Shown in pieces: positions 1 to 10,274 of a DNA stretch of 64,000 bases. Position 1 is the stretch's first letter; the number at the start of each line of letters is the position of its first letter. This stretch comes from Telmatactis stephensoni (Eukaryota > Cnidaria > Anthozoa > Actiniaria > Isophelliidae): the NCBI GenBank assembly GCA_029948255.1, contig JALIZF010001443.1, positions 186,001 to 250,000 of the forward strand, written 5' to 3'. The translations under genes were made by a program, and so were the position numbers. The notes below the pieces were generated by a model. The model was given only the letters and a program-made list of their open reading frames with translations. It had not been told where the DNA came from and made no database searches.

Positions 1-2
1 GT

Positions 3-3000
3 TCAGGCTATATCTGGCAATTCCCTCAAATCTGAAATTTTCTTACACAAATCATTCCAGGAAAAATTGGATACGGCTATTTGTCGAAGTCGAGCTGATA
101 TCTCCTTGCGTTTCTCTTGGTTATGAAAACCCTTAGGATAAAGATACCTCAAAGCAGCTTCCACTTTATCAGGTAGTTGCTCTATGAAGAAAGCACCGTC
201 TGCCGTACCACGTGACCCACCTGGGCGCACTTCCAAACGCATCCTGCTTTCTAATTCAGGCGCAACGTCACGGATGATGTCAAGCACTTCAGCGATACCG
301 GAATGGTCGTTGCAGAGAGAGAATACACCAGCTGACATTGCTTCAATTGTCACCATACCAAAGGCTTCGTTGGCTTTTGAGCCTACAATGGAAATGCTGG
401 CCAGCGGAAGAATCTCTTTCAGCTGCGCGTGTTGTTGATAGCCAGTGATGGTAACTCGATCCTGTTCCTCGGGGCGAAGTTTGCGAAAGTACCGTTCAAG
501 ATTATCTGGAAAGTCGACAAATTTTCCAGCATTTCCATACGCCTGCGATAGAAAACATATGTTTCAGTAATTTTGTCTTAAATGCAAGCGACTCAAATGC
601 GAACGCAAATGTAAGCATGTGCGGAAACGCAAGGATAGGATTAATTTGACAAGCATGCGCAAAAGATAAACATAAGATGGCTTAGCTTGTACTCACCTAT
701 ACGTAGCACTATAAGTTGATGTAATATTCATAAATTACTTTAGTGTATTCTATTGTCGTTTTAGTGTGTTATTCATTATATTATTATGAGTTCAGTTCAG
801 TTTCCATTTTATTTGCACTTTTATGAATATATTACATCAACTGAACGCTACGTAGGTTCTCACCTTAGAAAACAATCAGTTACTGAGTAAATTGTTTTAT
901 TTTGGTACAATAGTATTGGATTTTGAATTTCTTAAAAACTGCTGAATTTAGTCTGTAATGCCATATCTACTGGTGTGAAAATCATTGTGATCAAATCAGC
1001 ATAAGCTTTTCTCTTAATAAGCTAATTAATAAATTTCATTTTTGAATTGTAATTTATTAAAAAACGCTCTGGTCACTGTAAAAAAATGTATTGGTGTGTA
1101 AGTTGTAGCCTATAAAGCCACTTCTATAGAGCTGCTCGAATTCGAGAGATATTTTAGAAAAACTACATCTTTGCTTACCGTTGCTACTAAGCTTTGATCC
1201 AAGTCCAATAACTGGTGTGAAAACCGTTTTAGTTGGTCGAGAAGTAAAAACTGTTTCGAGCCACCTTAGCCCTGGTTCTCTAGCGACGCAAGCCTTTCTT
1301 TTGTTGTAGGCTTTAGCTACTTTAGCTTCTACGCACAATTAACATTTACTAGATCCTTTTTGTGTGTATATGTTGTATACACCTATTTCAAAAAAGGATG
1401 TCGTACGAAAGGTCTCAAGCCTACACGACAAGACTGAAAAGGACTATGGGTAGTAGGTAAGAAATGACTCTTTTTTCAGGTTTGGTCTTGATTTTAGCTT
1501 CAGCAAGTGAAATTCTTTAGTGTTTAAGGTCAGGGCAAGCTATTGTGAGGTGTCGTATGGCTGATTTATGTGGTTTTATAGCTTTAGTAATTTCTACCCA
1601 TACTTCCTTTCGGGTGAGTCGCGTAAGCTTTTGCCGACAACATTAATTGAAATAGGTATATTTTCCTATGTATGTGTTATTTAAAAAAATGTTATTGCTT
1701 CAAAAAGTGCAAATAACGTGAAACTGAAACTAAACCTGATAAGCGCAAGTACGCAGACTCAATATCGTGTTTATCACATACGGGGCCGGGGTCATCCACT
1801 GCTGTTAGAACGAAGCTCGCTATTTGTTAAAACGACAAAAACAAAGAATATGTGGATTACTCTGAACAATGTCTTTTTGTTCTACTTGTCGCTTGTGGCA
1901 TTGTTTCCTTCCGACCGTAGTGTATTACTACTGCACATAGGTGCGAGACAATCGTTGCTACTGAGCAGTACTTTTCTGCAATCTCGTACGCAGGAACGCA
2001 GGCTCTGGGTACGAGATTGTACATTTCTGGGTCTGCGTATGCTGCTTAAGCTTGCGCTTATGCTTGCGTCGTTTGTGAGAACTAAATAGCACTAATCAAA
2101 CAATAGAATAGATAGAGACCAAACACTGATTTGCATAATTTTAGTGATTTCAATATGCAAATTAAAATGATATCCATATCACAATTTTATTCAATACAAA
2201 GCGTTTTATATAATAAAAACGAATAGTTTTTGTGGAGTAATTTTCTTGTTGTATATAGAAAATCTATAATAATATAAAATTGTCTACACCACCGTTGTGT
2301 TCAATTCACAAAAGCGATACTTCGTGTTTACTAAAAAACGAATTGTAATTCTAGAGTGATTTTCATTTGACCGTGAAAGAAAAATGACTATTTAGTTTAA
2401 TAATAATATTAATAATAATAATGATGATGATGATGATGATGATGATAATAATAATAATAATAATGGTCTTTATAGAGTGATGGCACATAATCCGTGAAAT
2501 ACTGATGTTAGTTTAACAGACATTAGTAGACACTATTTCCATTGTTTTCTTTTGTTTTGATTAGACTATTAGACACTGACTATTAGATTTTGTTTCACGG
2601 ATTAAGTGCCATCACTCTATATTAAAAAGATTCAACAAACGCGAAAACTTTACAAAGCAATTTGTTTGTAGTAGTTGATACAAAACAAAAGAAAACAATG
2701 GCTTTAGGATCTACTAGCAGCTATTACTTTGTCTACAGTTTCCTTCATGGTCAAATGAAAACCATTGCTCTCTAGTTCGCACATGAATGATAGAGTGGTT
2801 TTCATAAACCCGTTAAACAGATACTAAACTAATACACATTAGTAGACCCTAATTCAATTGTTTTCTTTTGTTCTTATTTGACTATTACACATTAAGGTAG
2901 CTCGGTCTAGTTTTTTTCACGGTCAACTAGCGACGTTTAAACAGCCGTAGCTCCCGCTCCAGAGCGTCTTTTGCCAAGATCTTTTCACACTTGTCTAGAT

Positions 3001-6000
3001 ATAGAATGAAGTTTTTTAAAAAGTATATTTTATTGAAATCCGTTTTATTTTAGTGAAGAAATCATTATGTCGTCTTCTTTACTTAAAGCTCATTTTCGAG
3101 AAAAATCGGTCTAAACTTTTAGAGCCACATATCCTACGGTAAAGTTGTTAGTTAGGTCTTCATTCTGAGGCAGTGTCAAAAAAATCGTACTCATAGTTTT
3201 TAAATAAAAACGGTTTTATTTTTTTGTATACAAAAATTCATATGTTTTGTACTATTTACGATAACAACCCACTCTGACAAGATACAACAAAATCCTTGCT
3301 CCCAGTTATTGCCAAGACTTAGTTCTACACTTTCTGAGATTTTCAATAGATTCGGCCAAGGCAATGATTTTTAAGAGTGGTACAAGTCATGTAATATTTT
3401 TGTTCCTTTTCTCACAAAACCTGAAATTTTTGCTTCTGAACGCGCTAATTAAAAAATCGTCGATGAATTTTCTTTTAATTTCCGCTATTAATTATTCAGA
3501 ATATGTCCAATTATGGTTCCAAGTTGGTAAACGAAAGAATACCTCTAAGGTGCTCAAATAAAATTTCAAACTTAGGTATATTTGCATTTGCTTCTGCGGC
3601 GGTTGTTTTGCTAAAGCAGTGTTGATTTCGCCGTGTTTGAGTCACACATATTTGCATGCTTTCTCTGTTGTCACATTACGCAAGTGCTGATCGACCGTGC
3701 GGAAATATTCAATTCGACGACAGGCTCACAATTAAATTACGTTAAAGCAGACTTGATATAGCAAACTCGATCGAATGCACAGAATCACGAAAAAAATGTA
3801 TTACTTTTGCTTGGCGTAAAAGTTGCATTCTTTGAATTTGTAGGAGCGTTCGAGTTGAATATTTCCGCACGGTCGATCAGCACGTGCGTAATGTGACAAC
3901 AGAAAAAGCATGCAAATATGTGTGACTCGACTCAAACTACACGGCGAAATCAACACTGCTTTAGCAAAACAACCGCCGCAGAAGCAAATGCAAATATACC
4001 TAAGTTTGAAATTTTATTTGAGCACCTTAGAGGTATTCTTTCGATTACCAACTTGGAACCATAATTGGACATATTCTGAATAATTAATAGCGGAAATTAA
4101 AAGAAAATTCATCGACGATTTTTTAATTAGCGCGTTCAGAAGCAAAAATTTCAGGTTTTGTGAGAAAAGGAACAAAAATATTACATGACTTGTACCACTC
4201 TTAAAAATCATTGCCTTGGCCGAATCTATTGAAAATCTCAGAAAGTGTAGAACTAAGTCTTGGCAATAACTGGGAGCAAGGATTTTGTTGTATCTTGTCA
4301 GAGTGGGTTGTTATCGTAAATAGTACAAAACATATGAATTTTTGTATACAAAAAAATAAAACCGTTTTTATTTAAAAACTATGTGTACGATTTTTTTGAC
4401 ACTGCCTCAGAATGAAGACCTAACTAACAACTTTACCGTAGGATATGTGGCTCTAAAAGTTTAGACCGATTTTTCTCGAAAATGAGCTTTAAGTAAAGAA
4501 GACGACATAATGATTTCTTCACTAAAATAAAACGGATTTCAATAAAATATACTTTTTAAAAAACTTCATTCTATATCTAGACAAGTGTGAAAAGATCTTG
4601 GCAAAAGACGCTCTGGAGCGGGAGCTACGGCTGTTTAAACGTCGCTAGTTGACCGTGAAAAAAACTAGACCGAGCTACCTTAATTGCTAGTAATTATTTC
4701 ACGGGTTTATGAAAACCACTCTAAAGGTTACAGCACAAATAGAGTGATTTTCATCGGACTGTGAAACAATTACTAATAGTCAGTCGGTTAATAGTGTCTA
4801 ATAGTTGTATTGCAACAAAAGAAAACAATGAGTGCAAAGTCTATTAGTGTCTATTAGCTTAGTAACTATTTCATAGTCCGGTGAAAATCACTCTAGTATC
4901 GCTATAAAATGTGATCAAAATCCGTGACGGAAGGAATATCGATGAATTTTACTCTGTGGCTTTTTAATTTTGAAAAAGATTGAAGTACTTCGCAGCGGGA
5001 TATCTGTGGGATACACACGAAAAAGAACAAGCTGTTGCCTGCGCCTTGTCTCACTTTCACTATTTCAATGTAACGAAATCCTTTGAAAAACATCATTTGC
5101 ATATCGAATGATCCGACGACCTAATAATCATCGATCGACTACCCTCCATCCAAAGTTGCCCCGGAAAATATAATTATTGGAGAAAAGCAACTGCATAAAT
5201 GGTATCTATTCGGTTTTTCGTTAGATTCACAATACATAGAATAAAAAGGGTTAGCTATCGACACGGGGGTACAGTCGGGATTAATTTGAAGATAACTAAA
5301 TAAATGATAATTTGCATTGAACTTACTTTGAAAGCTTCAAAGTCGCCTTCCTTCATTGAACGCAGCATTCCCTCTAATTGCTCCCGATAGCGTCCAAAGC
5401 CGATCAACAACAACCTTGCTTCAGGAACGCGGTCCAAAATGGATGGGAAAGCAGTAACTAACTCCCCTACTCCTTTTGTATCCAGAAAGTTCCCAAAATA
5501 ACAAATCACAGGTTGACCTTCTTGGAAGGGAATCCATCGCTCGACCAAATCGGCGTCGATTGCCCTCTGATCGTACGAATGTGCCACAGCTGTAAGGCTA
5601 CCAAGAAAATCTGGATCATTCAGAGGGGGATGAGAAATGGCGGCAGCTCTTCGGCCATTGGGATTTCTGGCGATGAATTCTTGAACGCTGGCAAGGAAAG
5701 CTTCCTGTCTTTTTTGGAGACCACCTCCGCTTTGAAAAACATCAGGATCTAGTCCCGGTGGAATGATCACCATTTTCTCTTTCAATTTCAGTTCGTCTTT
5801 TTCTTTTTCCAATAACTCAAAAGCATTGTCCGCTATATGCTTGGTACCGGCAATAATGCGCTTACAGTCGCGAAGGCCCTCCACTGCGTACGGCTTTAAC
5901 TCTTCCATTCGCGTTTTGAGGGAAAAAATCATTGCACTTCCGTGAAGTTTGCAAACATATGGCACTTTCGTCCCCTTGGTCGCTCGGCTTGCTATCACTG

Positions 6001-6403
6001 GTGATAAAATGATGTGATTTGTAAGGATCATATCGACTCCTTGTTGAACCACTCGACGCAATCCCTCGGTAGTCGCTTCAATATGAGCATCTATTTCTGC
6101 AATAGTGCATTGGTTCATCGTTTTCACTTCGTAGCCGGGATACAAGTCGTAGTTGTACACCAGAAGTAGGCCATGAATGTCCGGGACAACGACTCTGATT
6201 GTTCCTTCTTTTGGAGGAGAGGAAGGGATTTTTTCAGTACCCAAGAAGAATTCATCGACGAACGGAAGTTTGTCAGCAAATGGATCTTGGCAAACTACGG
6301 TTACTGCATGTCCCTGTTTCTTCCAGGTTTTTGCAACATTTGTAGTGTAAATATTAGACCCGGTTCCACTTAAAATATAACCGTGAATAACCACTAAATG
6401 CAT
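3..6403 (-). CDS. GT4-like (GT-B fold) glycosyltransferase, two exons
   Basis: Exon 1 is 6403-5327 and exon 2 is 542-3. The donor is AAA|GTAAGT and the acceptor GCAG|GCG, in phase 0, giving about 538 residues and a stop at 5-3. The second ATG (6403) is preferred over 6436 because the hydrophobic first strand LVVIHGY follows at once, then a glycine-rich SGTGSN loop, as in GT-B nucleotide-sugar transferases. HGSAMIFS lies mid-protein. Exon 2 holds the donor-site E-x7-E motif (EAFGMVTIE, E418 and E426). The role is inferred: transfer of a sugar from an activated nucleotide donor; the acceptor is unknown. No signal peptide or membrane span is seen, so it is probably cytosolic. It resembles bacterial group 1 glycosyltransferases more than familiar animal enzymes, so an old lateral acquisition is possible but untested. 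A Polinton-type element sits 442 bp upstream of its start. Confidence 0.8.
692..866. repeat. MITE-like inverted repeat (GATGTAAT family)
   Basis: The left arm contains TACGTAGCAC then TTGATGTAAT. The right arm contains ATTACATCAA then GCTACGTAGG, as inverted partners. The same termini recur around 12405-13140, so this is a dispersed family. Confidence 0.5.
1376..1660. repeat. MITE with TATAC-CTATTTCAA type ends
   Basis: It begins TATACACCTATTTCAA and ends TTGAAATAGGTATA, with an inner inverted pair ATGTCG/CGACAAC. Relatives start at 30129 (complete, with both ends) and near 34543 (one end). Confidence 0.55.
2352..2775. repeat. AGAGTG-family MITE, split by a nested MITE
   Basis: The left end is TAGAGTGATTTTCATTTGAC and the right end has GTCAAATGAAAACCA then CTCTCTAG, imperfect inverted partners. 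The interior contains an (ATG/ATA)n run at about 2400-2464 and the nested element at 2473-2619. Confidence 0.5.
2473..2619. repeat. AGAGTG-family MITE, nested copy
   Basis: About 147 bp with termini TAGAGTGATGGCACATAATC and an inverted partner ending GTGCCATCACTCTA; CCGTGAAA/TTTCACGG lies just inside both ends. It is inserted within the element at 2352-2775. Confidence 0.65.
2791..4723. repeat. AGAGTG-family MITE carrying a giant palindrome
   Basis: The left terminus TAGAGTGGTTTTCATAAACC is matched by the right terminus GGTTTATGAAAACCACTCTA. The usual ~150-bp element of this family is expanded to 1.9 kb by the long palindrome at 2891-4684. Confidence 0.65.
2891..4684. repeat. 1.8-kb near-perfect palindrome (arms ~830 bp, spacer 132 bp)
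   Basis: The left arm 2891-3717 is the reverse complement of 3850-4684, with only scattered differences. One of them makes the twin 65-codon ORFs at 3364-3561 (+) and 4014-4211 (-) differ by a single residue. The spacer is 3718-3849. The structure lies inside an intron, so the pre-mRNA could fold into an ~830-bp duplex. No transposase or other protein is recognised in the arms. Confidence 0.85.
4740..4895. repeat. AGAGTG-family MITE
   Basis: 156 bp with termini TAGAGTGATTTTCATCGGAC and an inverted partner CCGGTGAAAATCACTCTA. It lies 16 bp beyond the palindrome-bearing relative. The TA at each end is consistent with a TA target duplication. Confidence 0.7.
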
Positions 6404-6838
6404 TTTTTTCCAAATCAATTTTGTCAGTATTAACAAAGTTTCGAAAGCGAAACGGAAAATGTTGCTCTATTTCTGGCCCAAGCGATATTATGCCTCCACA
6501 GAGATCAACTGATCCGATACGTCATCGTTACTCGCTCACAAGCAGTCACACAACATATCTGCGGCTCACTGAACCTTTTGAGTGAGTTTTCGTTGTAGAA
6601 AAGTATTAGCTTTATAAAACGCTAAATTTCTAACGCATTCGTAAACAAGAGTTTATATATTCAAATACAGCTGCTATTCAAGGTTTTATGCCAATTAACG
6701 TACACGTCACAATGGTTGAATGAAAACGTTTAAACCGCTTTGACGTCACCATGGCATCAAGAATGAAACGTTTCGCACAAACAGATACGTTGGCACGGAA
6801 ACTTACAACTTTGTTCTGCAATGAAGAATGGGGAAATC

Positions 6839-6844
6839 TACAGA
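6839..6844. other. Target site duplication TACAGA (left)
   Basis: TACAGA directly precedes the AGTAGTAGG terminus and is repeated exactly at 12394-12399. Six base pairs is the length typical of Polinton/Maverick integration. Confidence 0.9.
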
Positions 6845-7447
6845 AGTAGTAGGAAAAGGACAGTTCTACGCCCGGTACACCCGGTACACCCGATACCACC
6901 CCCCCCCCCCCCCATACCCCAAGCCCGACAGGGCGACACCGGTAGGTGAGGTACGATAAGGGGTATGAGGTACGACCCCTCCCCCTTTAGCCCGGTAGGG
7001 CTACTCCTCCCCCCTCGAGCCCGACAGGGCGACACCGGTAGATGAGGTACGATAAGGGGTATGAGGTACGACCCCTTCCCCTCGAGCCCGAAAGGGCTAC
7101 CCCTCTAGCCCGGTAGGGCTACCCCTCTCCCTTTCTGAGGTATATTACGACACATTGGGGTATCATGGGGTACGAGCGCAGCGAGTTTCCGGTGCAGAGA
7201 TTACGAGGTACGATGACGTCATTGGTGATGCAATAATCACCAGCCGGGCAAGCAATTTTTCCCTCTTTTGAATCCTCCTAAATCGTAAATCGTATCATAT
7301 TAATATATTCTTCTAATTCTTAAATGGTATAGAATTAAAGAAGTAGCAAAAGTGGCCACAAAGAATCAAAATTTTAGATTTTCTAAACATGCGTGACGCG
7401 TACGGTGCGTGACGGCTATTATTTTGGAAACGGCCATCTGCAAATCT
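6845..7447 (+). repeat. Left terminal inverted repeat of the Polinton-type element
   Basis: It matches 11793-12393 in inverse orientation. The one clear length difference is the homopolymer (15 C at 6899-6913, 13 G on the right). It contains internal repeats of a GC-rich unit with CGACAGGGCGACACCGGTAG and GAGGTACGATAAGGGGTATG. Confidence 0.9.
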
Positions 7448-7706
7448 ATTGTTTTTGAAACTCAAATCGACCATAAAGTTCAGCTCTTCACGAAAAGAGG
7501 AGAGTGCAAGTAACTTATACATCGAGTAGAACAAAACAGTTAATCGGATCATGAGTGTACATGAAAAAAAGTAAGATTACGAATGTACTAAAAACATTTG
7601 AAAAAGTGTAATAAATTAAACAACAAGACACCAGTAAATGTTTGAATATTATTTCATTTAATTTCTTTTTTTTTTAGTTACAATTAATACATGAGTTAAA
7701 TACTAC

Positions 7707-9221
7707 TTAATATTTTTCCCAACCGGGTATGGACTGAATCATGGCTCTTATTCGTTGTGAGCGTCTCGGAGGTTGGAACACCTGTCCTCTATACTTATGT
7801 TCATCTTGATAACGTATCCACCTGGGATCAGCTTGGGGTTTTTCTTTAGTGGATGGGGGTGTGAGAGGGAACTCTACACTCGACAGAGTGATGGGAGTGG
7901 AAGTAGAGGGTTGGTCTACTTTTAATGGAGTCGATGGTATCTCCTCTCTACCCTGTGGAACACTAGATTTAAAAGGTGTTCTGACTTTGGATGTCAGGCG
8001 TTCTAGGAATGAGGGTGTTTTAGGTGTTGCCATGCCAACACCACTGTCACTGGTCACACTTGTAGGAGACACGTTTTTCGGAGTCGTCACGTTAGCTGGG
8101 GGCTGACTCTGGTCGACCAATGTTGATACGGTTGAGATGGGTTCCAGTCTCGGTATCACTGGACCGGTATTGGAGAGTTGTTGTTGTAGAGCAAGGTAAT
8201 GATTAAACAGTGGACCATATTCTTTGATTTTCACCTCTGGAGGTAGGGTGGGGTCTTTCAAAATGGCGTCCATCTGTTCTTCTAGTTCCTGCATGGCTTT
8301 CAGTTGGGGTGGTTGTAAGTACCCTTGACGCTCAAAAAAGCTAGCAATGGTCTTTACGGCATCCGATTGACCTCCAGTCTGCGATGGACGAGCATCATTT
8401 GGAAGAACGTTGGTACGCAGTCGACACCCCTCGGGGGTGTTGGGTTTGAGATCGACGAACAGGTAGCCGTAAGGCCGCTGAACAGCAGCCTCGTACTTTT
8501 GAAGAAACTGGTCTGTTTTTCCTGGATACATTTGTTTTCCCAACGTCATCATTTGTAGTTTGTCTCTGGGATTTTTAAACAGGACGAGGTAGGCTGCATT
8601 GAGACTCAAGGTGCGCATGATTTTGCCTTGGAAATAGACATTTTGCAAGAGGAAGACGACACTGAGATTTCGGTGATGGGATCCCTTGGTAAATAAATTC
8701 AAGATACGTTTGTCGTTGGAGGTCTCGGTCATTTGATCGTCAATGACCATCAGATTGTTGATCTCGGGGTTAAAATACCAATCCTCATCCAGGTCGTGGG
8801 GTATACCTTTGACAAACTCGATCCCAGGGACCGTTTTGAGCATCCGGTCGTAGGCCGGTTGCCATTGAGAGTAACTCCATACAATACGTTGAGGTGGAGG
8901 TTGGATGACTTGTTTGGCATGTTCCAGTAGGTTTTGAACCCAGACCGTTTTCCCAGAGCCGGTCATTCCAGCCACTAAGGCTGTGAATGGGTGGAGTAAT
9001 TGAAACCGGTCACATTTGGTTTCCACTTGAGGTTTTGTCTGAGGGTAGGGAGTAAACCGCTGAACACCTTTCTGTGATTTGCCTTCCCGTAGTATTCGTG
9101 TCCGATCTGGGCCATCAATTTTGTGAACACGACTTAAGTGACATGATACATTTTGCACAAACTTGCTGCACATAGGACACGTCCGACCCATCCTGTGTCT
9201 ATTAAAAGAATGAAACATCAA
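7707..9221 (-). CDS. FtsK/HerA-type DNA packaging ATPase (Polinton/adintovirus-like)
   Basis: 504 residues in one uninterrupted frame. Near the N-terminus a C-x2-C-x9-H-x4-H arrangement (C15, C18, H28, H33) suggests a small zinc finger. Walker A is GMTGSGKT at about 85-92 and Walker B is NLMVIDD at about 156-162. The order and spacing fit the A32-like genome-packaging ATPases of Polintons, adintoviruses and virophages, which pump viral DNA into capsids. After ~290 the protein is low-complexity and proline/serine/threonine rich. A second ATG at codon 11 is an alternative start. It is the only large gene in the element, which is odd because its usual partners (capsid, polymerase, integrase) are missing. 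Confidence 0.85.
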   Translation of the reverse strand: MMFHSFNRHRMGRTCPMCSKFVQNVSCHLSRVHKIDGPDRTRILREGKSQKGVQRFTPYPQTKPQVETKCDRFQLLHPFTALVAGMTGSGKTVWVQNLLEHAKQVIQPPPQRIVWSYSQWQPAYDRMLKTVPGIEFVKGIPHDLDEDWYFNPEINNLMVIDDQMTETSNDKRILNLFTKGSHHRNLSVVFLLQNVYFQGKIMRTLSLNAAYLVLFKNPRDKLQMMTLGKQMYPGKTDQFLQKYEAAVQRPYGYLFVDLKPNTPEGCRLRTNVLPNDARPSQTGGQSDAVKTIASFFERQGYLQPPQLKAMQELEEQMDAILKDPTLPPEVKIKEYGPLFNHYLALQQQLSNTGPVIPRLEPISTVSTLVDQSQPPANVTTPKNVSPTSVTSDSGVGMATPKTPSFLERLTSKVRTPFKSSVPQGREEIPSTPLKVDQPSTSTPITLSSVEFPLTPPSTKEKPQADPRWIRYQDEHKYRGQVFQPPRRSQRIRAMIQSIPGWEKY

Positions 9222-9261
9222 CGTAAAACAATCCTATTTATTGCTATTTCACTGTCCAATC

Positions 9262-9802
9262 CAATCCTATCCTATATCCTATCCTATCCTATTCTATATC
9301 CCATCCTATCCTATTCTATATCCTATCCTATCCTATCCTATCCTATCCTATCCTATCCTATTCTATCCTATCCTATCCTATCCTATTCTATCCTATCCTA
9401 TTCTATATCCTATCCTATCCTATTCTATATCCTATCCTATCCTATTCTATATCCTATCCTATCCTATTCTATATCCTATCCTACCTATCCTATTCTATAT
9501 CCTATCCTATCCTATTCTATATCCTATCCTATCCTATTCTATATCCTATCCTATCCTATTCTATATCCTATCCTATCCTATTCTATATCCTATCCTATCC
9601 TATTCTATATCCTATCCTATCCTATCCTATCCTATTCTATATCCTATCCTATCCTATTCTATATCCTATCCTATCCTATTCTATATCCTATCCTATCCTA
9701 TTCTATATCCTATCCTATCCTATCCTATCCTATCCTATCCTATCCTATCCTATCCTATCCTATCCTATCCTATCCTATCCTATTCTATATCCTATCCTAT
9801 CT
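9262..9802. repeat. TATCC minisatellite with a 22-bp higher-order unit
   Basis: About 540 bp of TATCC repeats, in much of the array organised as a 22-bp unit of three TATCC-like steps plus TATTCTA. It fills the gap between the divergent ATPase and small-ORF starts. Long ORFs through it (Ile-Leu-Ser-Tyr repeats) are artefacts. Confidence 0.95.
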
Positions 9803-9890
9803 AAGTCATATGCAATTATTTTAAAATGAGAATAAAAAGTATTGACTTAACTTATACATCTCATTTTAAGGTGTCTTCCGTACTGACAAC

Positions 9891-10217
9891 ATGAGTCGTT
9901 TGATCCGTGACCATTTTGGGTATTTGTATCATTTAACCAATTGTCCTCCTCATCAGAGAACGCTTTTACTGGCCACCGCTAGTCCAGAACAGGTTCATGC
10001 CATTTGTGAAGTTTGCTCGAATTTATCCAAAGGCACTATACCAGTGTCACAAGTGCAAAAAGAAAGACTGAGAAAGCATGTGGACGACATACGGGAATTG
10101 GCCGACCCATCCGTTCCTTTCAAAACCAAGAAACAAACTCTAGCGCAACGCGGTGGTGGTTTTGTGTCCGATATCATGTCACCCCTGGTGTCGGCTCTGA
10201 AGTTGTTTTTGTTTTAA
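9891..10217 (+). CDS. Small conserved Polinton protein (adenovirus core-protein-like candidate)
   Basis: 108 residues. The N-terminus is MSRLIRDHFGYLYHL, the middle is helical and basic with KTKKQTLAQRGGG near 78-90, and the C-terminus is hydrophobic. This layout (short protein, basic stretch, QRGG motif, hydrophobic tail) is what I associate with a small ORF found repeatedly in animal Polintons and compared to adenoviral core or minor virion proteins. The function is inferred only. It is the first gene of the plus-strand group and lies 57 bp before the next ORF. Confidence 0.6.
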   Translation: MSRLIRDHFGYLYHLTNCPPHQRTLLLATASPEQVHAICEVCSNLSKGTIPVSQVQKERLRKHVDDIRELADPSVPFKTKKQTLAQRGGGFVSDIMSPLVSALKLFLF

Positions 10218-10274
10218 ATATTCCTGCCCATAAAGAAGAAGCTCATTTCGACGTTGATCATTTGAGGAAGCAAC

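Larger units (their letters stand above)
543..5326 (-). other. 4.8-kb intron of the glycosyltransferase gene, filled with MITEs
   Basis: Single intron with a GTAAGT donor (5326-5321) and AG acceptor (544-543). It holds no credible exon. Most of it is accounted for by the short inverted-repeat elements and the long palindrome listed separately. Stretches 867-1375 and 1661-2351 are AT-rich with no feature I recognise beyond short ORFs by chance. Confidence 0.7.

Noticed and set aside
1718..2089. 123-codon ORF in the glycosyltransferase intron
   Set aside because: No recognisable domain; part of it overlaps repeat-like sequence also seen near 45890 (TGCGTATG/ACGCAGAC motifs).
3364..3561. 65-codon ORF, with a twin at 4014-4211
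   Set aside because: The two are mirror copies in the palindrome arms. There is no motif, no codon bias and no sign of function.
9153..9824. Two long overlapping ORFs rich in Ile-Leu-Ser-Tyr
   Set aside because: They are translations of the TATCC minisatellite, whose pentanucleotide period stays open in several frames.
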